The notes beneath the pieces were generated by a model that ran no database searches, was not told the DNA's origin, and saw only the letters and a program-made list of their open reading frames with translations. Shown here piece after piece: positions 6,666-12,007 of a stretch of DNA of 12,007 nt. Location of the stretch: the NCBI GenBank assembly GCA_051004815.1, contig JBPCJY010000215.1, positions 1 to 12,007 of the forward strand, given 5' to 3'. This DNA is from JBBQXY01 sp051004815 (GTDB lineage: Bacteria; Chloroflexota; Ktedonobacteria; Ktedonobacterales; Ktedonobacteraceae). The position numbers and the translations under genes are program-made. How positions within the stretch are numbered: position 1 is the first letter of the stretch; each line of letters opens with the position of its first letter.

Positions 6666-6901
6666 ATGGCCGTAACTGCAATTGAACCGATTTCGGAAAT
6701 GCGTTCTCCACAGCGCAGGCAAGTCTTCTCTACGGGAGAGATAGCTACTATGCTGAGTGTGTCGCTGGATGAGGTGGATTACTGGGTTAGGGGCAGGAAC
6801 TCATTCTACTCGACGCTGTAAGTCCGGGACAGTATGTTATGGTGATCGCTTTGGACGTTCTCGAAGAAGAGATACGAAAAAGTCTAGCGCGGAGCAGATA
6901 A
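6666..6901 (+). pseudogene. MerR/excisionase-like helix-turn-helix gene, frameshifted
   Basis: As written, the frame from ATG 6666 stops at 6819-6821 after 51 residues. It contains VFSTGEIATMLSVSLDEVDY followed by WVR, a classic MerR/HTH_17 helix-turn-helix pattern (compare 'xxTGEIAxxLGVSxxTVxYWxR'). The next frame continues as GQELILLDAVSPGQYVMV then ALDVLEEEIRKSLARSR and ends with TAA at 6899-6901, sharing its last A with the methyltransferase ATG. One extra G in the GGGG run at 6790-6793 would join the two into a 78-residue protein. Three lines support a real gene: the motif, sensible sequence on both sides of the shift, and TAATG coupling. It may be a recent pseudogene or a homopolymer error in the assembly. 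The likely role is control of the RM operon (inference). No strong SD precedes the ATG; GTG 6642 is an alternative start. Confidence 0.65.
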
Positions 6902-9900
6902 TGGACTTAAATGTACTTCTACAGGCATTAGGATACCTACGTTCCGAGCGACATTGGGTCACGTTAGAGGCAGCCGATCCTCGCCTTGCTCAACACTACC
7001 GCCTCGCTCAAAGAGCAGGCGAAGAAGCAGGCGGCGGGGCTAAGGTTGTCGGTAGTTATGTGTATCAGACAAGCCTTAACGATAAGCTTCTGCCGCCTCG
7101 TCCGGCAGTTTTCGTTGCATATGCGGCAAACGAGGAGCAAGCAAGAGAGATTCATAAGCGTCTTTGGAATCTTGGCGATTGCCCGTTTGTTCTAATCGTC
7201 TTGCCTGGGACAGTACGTGTTTATACGGGGTTCAACTACAACCCGGATAATCCGAAACAAACTATTATCGCCCATGCGCCTGACTCACTCTCGGACGATC
7301 TTCCCAATTCGTTACTGCCTTTTCATGCCGATGCTATTGATAGTGGGTATATCTGGCAGCAACAAGCGAAATACTTGGGGTCGGATACGCGTGTAGACAA
7401 TCGCCTGCTTGCAAATCTTAGAAAACTGAGCGGCCTTCTGCAAGATCGGTATGGTCTTGCTCGCGAGGTTGCACATGCTCTAATCGGCAAATATATCTAT
7501 TTTCGCTACCTACGCGATAGGAATATTCTGGATGATATTTGGCTGGCCGACCATGGGATTCGCCCAGAGGATGTTTTCGGACGAGAGGCAACTGCACAAG
7601 GATTTGAGGCTCTTGCAGAGGCGTTACAAAAGCAATTCAACGGCGACATATTTCCGCTTCCTCCCAATGATGAGCAATGGCGTACAAACAATGCTATCCC
7701 GTTTCTGGCAAGTATCTTCTATGGAGATACAGCAGAGGGACAGTTGGCTCTTGATTTTCAAATATATGACTTTTCATATATCCCTGTCGAATTACTATCA
7801 TCTGTCTATGAGCAATTCCTTAAGGATGAAGGTCGCGGGGAAAATGAGGGCATCGTTTATACACCGGAGCCTCTTGCCGATTACGTACTAGCCGAACTCG
7901 ATGCTCTGCATCCGCTGCAACTAGACCATAAAGTGCTTGATCCTTGTTGTGGCTCCGGCGTCTTCCTGGTACTGGCATACCGGCGTTTAATAGAAAGACT
8001 GTGGCGCGAGCAGGGAGATCGTCCAAAAGCGGAAGCAATGAAGCGCTTGCTGCAAGAAAATATCTTTGGTGTGGAGAAGGATCAGGAAGCCTGTTATATT
8101 ACTGCTTTCAGTTTAATCCTGACACTCCTTAGCCATTTAGAGCCGCCGGAACTACAGGCAAATGCCGATTTCCAATTTCCCACATTAGTAGGCTCAAATA
8201 TTTATCAGGCAGATTTCTTCGATGACGCTTGTCCAATTTTCCAGCAGGGACTGCGCTTCGATTGGGTAATGGGAAATCCCCCCTGGGAAGGGGCCGACGA
8301 AAGAAACGAGAGCCATTGGCATGCGCTAGATTGGATGCGTGAAGCTGCAAAGTCAGGACGGGAAGTAGGTGAGCGTCGTTTAGACGTAGCCTTTACCTGG
8401 CGGGCAGGGGATGCACTCAAGGAAGGCGGCTATGCCGGTCTGCTTGTCATGGCAACCTCTCTTGTAAATTCAAGTTCATCCGATTACCGTAAAGGGTTCT
8501 TTACTACCTTTTACGTGAAGCGAATCACTAATCTTTCTAACTTCATGCGTATTCTTTTTATGGGGCCGGAGGGTAAGCGTGCTGAAGCTCCATGTGCATG
8601 TTTGATCTACAAGAAAAATTCTACTCCGGTACGTAAAGAGGCTATACGACACTTTGGGCCGTTCGTCGCAAATCAAAAACCATTATCTGCAAAGGGGCAA
8701 CGCCGTAAGGCCTGGACTTTCACTATTTATGAAAGCGATATTCAGGAGATTGATTACCAGGATGCTATAGACGATATACCGTGCCTCTGGAAAACTGCTC
8801 TGTGGGGAGGATACCAGGATCGTCGCGCATTGCGTCGGCTTAAAAAGCTGCTGCCTCTGACACTCGGCGATGTGATTGCTGAACGTCATTGGAAATTCGG
8901 TTCAGGGCTGCATCCAAGAGCAGAACGGAGCAAATCGAAAGGCAAGTTTATTCCTGCTCCAACGCTTGAAGGGAAGTCAATTCTTGAGACTAACGATCTC
9001 TCTACATTCTTCTTCGTCTCTGATGAGATATTAAGGCCATTGTCCGCAGAGCGGCAATTTATAAGACAAAGAAGCGGTCAGTCAGCAATTGACCTCTTAT
9101 TTGCGCCGCATATTCTCGTTAGTGCTACTCATGCTCTCTACAGTGACAAAGACTTTATAATTCCGACGCCTAAAGTCGGAATTGCTGCAAGCCGTGAGGA
9201 TGCGGATTATTTGAAGGCTACTGCCTTTTACCTCAATTCGAGTGTGGCCCGTTACGCGCATTTCCTTCATAACCCGACCTGGGGGATTTCTATTGATAAG
9301 GTAAGCCCTGAAACTGTTGGAGCAATCCCCTTTACACGACTATCACCAGAGCAAGTAAGGAAACTGGCAAAAGCTTACGATGAGTTGGCGGACAGGGAGC
9401 AAACTTACCTGGCTGAATATGCCCCTCTACAAAGTGCGCCGCTCAACCTACAAAATGAGGTAGATGAGAAAGTGGATGCAATTCTTAAAATACCAGAGTC
9501 TCTAAGTATTTTAGCTCGCGAGTTCATGCAGGTACGTTACCAGTTGAGCAAAGGGAAGTTAGGCGATACAGCAATCGAGCCGCCCACTGCCGAGCAACTA
9601 AAGGAGTATGGAGAGCAATTACGTTCCCAAATCGATGATTTTGCACGCAGACATCATCGAATTACGATTCAGGCTGGGCAGCAGACCATTATTGCCACAG
9701 TGGAGGTAACTTCTGAGCCGAATACGCTCCCCATTATGATCTCCCCTAAGCAGAACTCTGTAGCCAAAGAGATTCTTCAGGCCGTTAAGGAACAGCATAG
9801 CCAATGGGCCTATGTGCAGCGCAGCGTTCGAGTTTTTGATGGCCCGTATGTACATATTATCAAGACTGCCCGCCTGCTAGATTGGACGCGCACACAGGCA

Positions 9901-9975
9901 GTTCAGGACGCTGCTGATCTTATTTCTGAGGTCTTGTCCAAGTCTGAGCCGCATTATGAATCAGCCGCCTCCTAA
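6901..9975 (+). CDS. Eco57I-like N6-adenine DNA methyltransferase of an RM system
   Basis: Cytoplasmic DNA methylase transferring a methyl group from S-adenosylmethionine to adenine at a specific site. I use the ATG at 6901 (1024 residues): GGAG lies 6 bases upstream, and the 48 residues before it are another gene read out of frame. Layout: an N-terminal domain (1-160) of unknown role; a helical region (165-330) with AHALIGKYIYFRYLRDRNIL and the motif X-like IVYTPEPLADYVL; motif I DPCCGSG (347-353, SAM binding); and motif IV NPPW (459-462, catalytic, gamma-class). The later part has PTPKVGIAA, FYLNSSVARYAHFL and WGISIDKVSPETVGAIPFT, resembling TaqI/HsdS-type target recognition. No PD-(D/E)XK motif was seen in the N-terminus, unlike many type IIG fusions; cleavage probably needs the downstream protein, whose ATG overlaps by 20 bases. 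Codons are more AT-rich than in neighbouring housekeeping genes, suggesting transfer. Specificity cannot be read. Confidence 0.9.
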   Translation: MDLNVLLQALGYLRSERHWVTLEAADPRLAQHYRLAQRAGEEAGGGAKVVGSYVYQTSLNDKLLPPRPAVFVAYAANEEQAREIHKRLWNLGDCPFVLIVLPGTVRVYTGFNYNPDNPKQTIIAHAPDSLSDDLPNSLLPFHADAIDSGYIWQQQAKYLGSDTRVDNRLLANLRKLSGLLQDRYGLAREVAHALIGKYIYFRYLRDRNILDDIWLADHGIRPEDVFGREATAQGFEALAEALQKQFNGDIFPLPPNDEQWRTNNAIPFLASIFYGDTAEGQLALDFQIYDFSYIPVELLSSVYEQFLKDEGRGENEGIVYTPEPLADYVLAELDALHPLQLDHKVLDPCCGSGVFLVLAYRRLIERLWREQGDRPKAEAMKRLLQENIFGVEKDQEACYITAFSLILTLLSHLEPPELQANADFQFPTLVGSNIYQADFFDDACPIFQQGLRFDWVMGNPPWEGADERNESHWHALDWMREAAKSGREVGERRLDVAFTWRAGDALKEGGYAGLLVMATSLVNSSSSDYRKGFFTTFYVKRITNLSNFMRILFMGPEGKRAEAPCACLIYKKNSTPVRKEAIRHFGPFVANQKPLSAKGQRRKAWTFTIYESDIQEIDYQDAIDDIPCLWKTALWGGYQDRRALRRLKKLLPLTLGDVIAERHWKFGSGLHPRAERSKSKGKFIPAPTLEGKSILETNDLSTFFFVSDEILRPLSAERQFIRQRSGQSAIDLLFAPHILVSATHALYSDKDFIIPTPKVGIAASREDADYLKATAFYLNSSVARYAHFLHNPTWGISIDKVSPETVGAIPFTRLSPEQVRKLAKAYDELADREQTYLAEYAPLQSAPLNLQNEVDEKVDAILKIPESLSILAREFMQVRYQLSKGKLGDTAIEPPTAEQLKEYGEQLRSQIDDFARRHHRITIQAGQQTIIATVEVTSEPNTLPIMISPKQNSVAKEILQAVKEQHSQWAYVQRSVRVFDGPYVHIIKTARLLDWTRTQAVQDAADLISEVLSKSEPHYESAAS

Positions 9976-10612
9976 CATACTGTCCCATGAATGGGGATGG
10001 GACAATATCCGCCGTGATGTCTTCCAACTGGTTGCCTGGGGTTATCAGCGTAAGGAAAAAGAGATTCGTCAGCGGAGTTTAGAAGAAGACATCACTGGCC
10101 TAATCCGCAAGGGTATTATTGAAGCGCTCGATGAGCTGGATGACGATTTGTTGCCTCGCTTCCAGCTTTATTCCGCACATAATGAAGACCCTGTAGATGA
10201 TCATGGCATGTCTGGTAAGAAGCGCCCACGCGTGGACATTTTAATAGAGTGCAGTGGAAGTCGGCCTCGCAAGCGGTATCGTTTAGAGGCAAAACGATGC
10301 GCCCGAAAGAAGTACAAGAGTAAGTACAATATAGATTGGTATGCACAAGGTATCAGCACCTTTTTGAACGGCCTCTATGCAAAAGATTCGCCGGAGGGTG
10401 GTCTGTTGGGTCTCATGCAAAGTGATGACGCGAAATACTGGAAAAAGGAACTGTCTACAAAACTGAAGAAAGATATATCACTTTCTTGTCAATCATCCTT
10501 ATCAGGTGTTGATCCTACGCCTGATTTACCGGACATCACCGTTTCGGCGCATCAGCGCAGTGATGGCTCTGCTATTGCTCTCTACCATGTCTTCCTAGAC
10601 TGCAACCCTTAG
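9956..10612 (+). CDS. PD-(D/E)XK nuclease, putative restriction subunit
   Basis: A protein of 218 residues whose ATG lies inside the end of the methyltransferase gene. An N-terminal helical part contains SLEEDITGLI (41-50), which could supply the first acidic residue. The centre shows the nuclease core pattern: a strand with RVDILIE (Asp94), a short turn, then a strand ending in LEAK (Glu111, Lys113), i.e. D-x16-E-x-K. After it, DWYAQGISTFLNGLYAK forms a helix of the kind seen in restriction nucleases. The rest is charged, and no recognition domain is evident, so it probably depends on the methyltransferase for site choice or recognises the site through its own short C-terminus. Position and motif suggest it cuts DNA lacking the partner's mark. 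I cannot match it to a named enzyme. No SD is apparent at its start; translation is likely coupled. It converges on mobA, 89 bases away, with no clear terminator. Confidence 0.72.
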   Translation: MNQPPPNILSHEWGWDNIRRDVFQLVAWGYQRKEKEIRQRSLEEDITGLIRKGIIEALDELDDDLLPRFQLYSAHNEDPVDDHGMSGKKRPRVDILIECSGSRPRKRYRLEAKRCARKKYKSKYNIDWYAQGISTFLNGLYAKDSPEGGLLGLMQSDDAKYWKKELSTKLKKDISLSCQSSLSGVDPTPDLPDITVSAHQRSDGSAIALYHVFLDCNP

Positions 10613-10694
10613 CGTTGTATGTATATGGGTAAATTTGACCAACATCCCGAAAGGTGCATTTCTCAAAGAATATTGGGATTTACAGATTGCCAAC

Positions 10695-10707
10695 GTAGCC
10701 CCTACAG
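10695..10707 (+). repeat. Possible remnant of dispersed repeat at island right end
   Basis: GTAGCCCCTACAG contains GCCCCTACAG, the terminal bases of the dispersed repeat (copy 2 ends GCCCCTACAGGG). It overlaps the mobA stop codon (10702-10704 on the minus strand). At this length chance is possible; the position opposite copy 4 at the other end of the RM island is what makes it notable. Confidence 0.3.
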
Positions 10708-11307
10708 AATAGCCTGTAATTCCTCTGGCGTATTCACATTGACGAAGGAGCGCAATTGCGGATCGACTTGTCGCAGTTGCGCCTCCTCTATGTAAGACAC
10801 GGGCGCAACCTTGAGCAGAGCACGAAGGTCATGCCGTCCTTGCCGCAGACATTCCTCCACAATGGGTAGGATGCTGCGCGGATAGACTGCCAGCAATACC
10901 TGCGGAGCGGATTGAACCACTGGCATCAGGATAGCGTCGGTTTGCAGCTGGGTGAATAGGTAGGTCAAGAGGGTAGGTTGCACAAAAGGCATATCTACTG
11001 CTACCACGAGGGCGTGTGTTGTGGCTGGATGCATGGCACTCAGGCCGCTATACAGGCCCATGAGCGGGCCTTGATCGGGTACCTGGTCAGTGACGATACG
11101 CACATGAGCGAGAGAGACATAATCCAGTGCGGAGGTCGCATCGCGTGCCACGAGCAGTACCTCGCGTCCAACAGTGGCGAGCAAGGTTGCTGCATGATCG
11201 ACAAAGGTGATCTGTTCATGTCCCGGCAGGGGCAACAGAGCTTTATCTTTTCCCATGCGCTTGCTGCGCCCACCCGCCAGGATGATACAGGAGATTGTCT
11301 CGTACAT
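10702..11307 (-). CDS. mobA: Molybdenum cofactor guanylyltransferase
   Basis: Transfers GMP from GTP to molybdopterin-Mo to form the MGD cofactor of DMSO-reductase-family enzymes; soluble, Rossmann-like nucleotidyltransferase fold. From ATG 11307 it is 201 residues, the normal MobA length. Motifs: the GTP-binding loop LAGGRSKRMGKDKALL (10-25), TDQVPDQGPLMGLYSGL (73-89), VAVDMPF with the metal-binding Asp105 (103-108) and FVNVNTPEEL (188-197). A longer frame extends 36 residues upstream into the preceding gene, but that part is arginine- and threonine-rich and unlike MobA, so I reject it. The start is slightly awkward: a strong AGGGAGG site sits about 20 bases upstream, directly after the neighbour's stop, further than usual. 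The gene lies 28 bases behind a membrane protein gene and is probably cotranscribed. No molybdoenzyme or other cofactor gene is visible in this window. Confidence 0.92.
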   Translation of the reverse strand: MYETISCIILAGGRSKRMGKDKALLPLPGHEQITFVDHAATLLATVGREVLLVARDATSALDYVSLAHVRIVTDQVPDQGPLMGLYSGLSAMHPATTHALVVAVDMPFVQPTLLTYLFTQLQTDAILMPVVQSAPQVLLAVYPRSILPIVEECLRQGRHDLRALLKVAPVSYIEEAQLRQVDPQLRSFVNVNTPEELQAIL

Positions 11308-11335
11308 AGGTTTATCCGTGCGGCTGCACCTCCCT

Positions 11336-11797
11336 TTATCGTGTAGAGGTTGCCTTGCGTTTGTTGCCTTTGGGAATGTACTGTTGGCGGTTCTGGTAGG
11401 CGATGTAGTTCGCACGCTCTTTGGGGTACTTGCGTACCAGATAGACTAACCAGACGATTGCCCAAGCGAGTAAACCCGCCAGCCAGGCGTAACGCCAGAC
11501 GCGCCAGGCAAAGAAGTACTGATACAGGTAGGCGCGTGAGAACATCAAGGGATAGCCCAGGATACAGATGATGGTCAGCCACCCAAGGTAACGATCTAGC
11601 ATGTATTTGATGAGAGGCTTGTTTTTCACGAAACGCTTGCGACCCTCTACCGAATAGTAGAAGGCGATCAGGATACCGACAGTGCAAAAAATCAGCCAAG
11701 GAATCATGAAATGAAACGTTTCCGGCCCCGATAGACCTGCATTAGACCCTGCTGTAGCCGGGTCATCAAACAGCCAATTAACTAAACTGAAGTGCAT
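11336..11797 (-). CDS. Small membrane protein, three to four helices, unknown function
   Basis: A protein of 153 residues that I do not recognise. A 28-residue N-terminal stretch (MHFSLVNWLFDDPATAG...) is followed by hydrophobic helices at about 30-49 (MIPWLIFCTVGILIAFYY), 70-90 (LGWLTIICILGYPLMF) and 100-122 (WRYAWLAGLLAWAIVWLVYL). The tail is highly basic (YIPKGNKRKATSTR) and should stay in the cytoplasm. Aromatic residues cluster between helices two and three (RAYLYQYFFAWRVWRYAW). I choose ATG 11797 because a GAGGTGGAGAG site directly precedes it; the upstream TTG has none. It is first in a two-gene minus-strand unit with mobA. A helper role for a membrane molybdoenzyme or transport is conceivable but unsupported. 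Confidence 0.75.
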   Translation of the reverse strand: MHFSLVNWLFDDPATAGSNAGLSGPETFHFMIPWLIFCTVGILIAFYYSVEGRKRFVKNKPLIKYMLDRYLGWLTIICILGYPLMFSRAYLYQYFFAWRVWRYAWLAGLLAWAIVWLVYLVRKYPKERANYIAYQNRQQYIPKGNKRKATSTR

Positions 11798-11937
11798 AAC
11801 TCTCCACCTCTCTAGCAATGCTGGTAAACATATTGGTTCCTATGATAGCATGATTAAGGGCTACCGTCTATAGTTTAGGGACTGGCAAACGGAGGGATTG
11901 TGAATGATTCTTGAGAGGACCATGATGGCGACCAGGG

Positions 11938-11964
11938 GGGGAGGAAAGGGGGGCCACCCTCCCC
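11938..11964. repeat. G-rich/C-rich inverted repeat
   Basis: GGGGAGG (11938-11944) pairs with CCTCCCC (11958-11964) across a 13-base spacer that contains a further run of six G, and GGTGG-A-CCACC follows at 11976-11986. The stretch could form a strong hairpin or a G-quadruplex on the plus strand. Bases 11819-12007 otherwise hold no convincing gene; a 22-codon frame at 11904-11972 (SD-like GGAGG 8 bases before ATG) reads through this region and may be spurious. Confidence 0.6.
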
Positions 11965-12007
11965 ACCCATGACGAGGTGGACCACCCACCGACAGCGGCT
12001 AGGGAGA

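Noticed and set aside
6652..6666. Four-codon leader peptide (ATG GTG AGC GAG TAA) overlapping the HTH ATG
   Set aside because: Too short to support, no clear SD; the TAATG overlap may be chance.
6757..6900. N-terminal extension of the methyltransferase from ATG 6757
   Set aside because: It is the HTH gene read in another frame; ATG 6901 has a good SD and begins the sensible protein.
11308..11415. 36-residue N-terminal extension of MobA
   Set aside because: Overlaps the upstream gene, unlike MobA, and MobA normally begins a few residues before the LAGGRS loop.
11040..11699. 219-codon minus-strand frame across mobA and the membrane protein
   Set aside because: Spans two better genes in another frame and lacks any protein-like pattern.
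1..12007. CRISPR arrays, tRNA or rRNA genes, IS elements with transposase
   Set aside because: Looked for; no regularly spaced repeats, cloverleaf or rRNA-like sequence, and no complete transposase gene seen.

Overview
The window looks like chromosomal DNA of a bacterium with moderately high GC. A Ktedonobacteria-like member of the Chloroflexota is my best guess. The guess rests on the combination of a type III pantothenate kinase, an FMN-type (type 2) IPP isomerase, GT-C membrane glycosyltransferases and many short GTAGGGGC-type palindromic repeats between genes. This is inference; no rRNA or marker gene is present to settle it.

Left part (1-6412) is mostly housekeeping. A gene fragment enters from the left edge (C-terminus resembling Rpn/PDDEXK_2-type proteins). 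A minus-strand pair follows: coaX (pantothenate kinase) and, upstream of it, a two-helix membrane protein with a PH-like domain. Transcribed divergently from that pair is a tight plus-strand cluster: purB (adenylosuccinate lyase), a GT-C/GT87-like membrane glycosyltransferase and fni (type 2 isopentenyl-diphosphate isomerase). Gaps in this cluster are 10 and 3 bases.

Middle part (about 6425-10694) is an accessory island with visibly more AT-rich codons. It carries a restriction-modification locus: a small helix-turn-helix gene broken by a one-base frameshift, a 1024-residue Eco57I-like N6-adenine methyltransferase with its own recognition-like region, and a 218-residue protein with a PD-(D/E)XK nuclease signature. 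The three are coupled (TAATG overlap, then a 20-base overlap). They lie behind a recognisable promoter that contains two palindromes, which suggests a controller-methylase-nuclease operon in which the controller is MerR/excisionase-like.

Right part (10702-11797, minus strand) holds mobA (molybdenum cofactor guanylyltransferase), cotranscribed behind a small membrane protein of unknown function. The last 190 bases hold no convincing gene, only a G-rich/C-rich stem-loop region.

A recurring theme is a dispersed palindromic repeat (core GATAAATCGGCCCCTAC) seen at 1210, 2103, 3578 and 6401, with a possible remnant at 10695. It sits at gene edges: it appears to encode the N-terminus of the glycosyltransferase, supplies the stop codon of fni, and may mark both ends of the restriction-modification island. 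Other points to check are unusual active-site residues in CoaX and an unlisted minus-strand reading frame with a Cys-x2-Cys-x2-Cys motif just after coaX.
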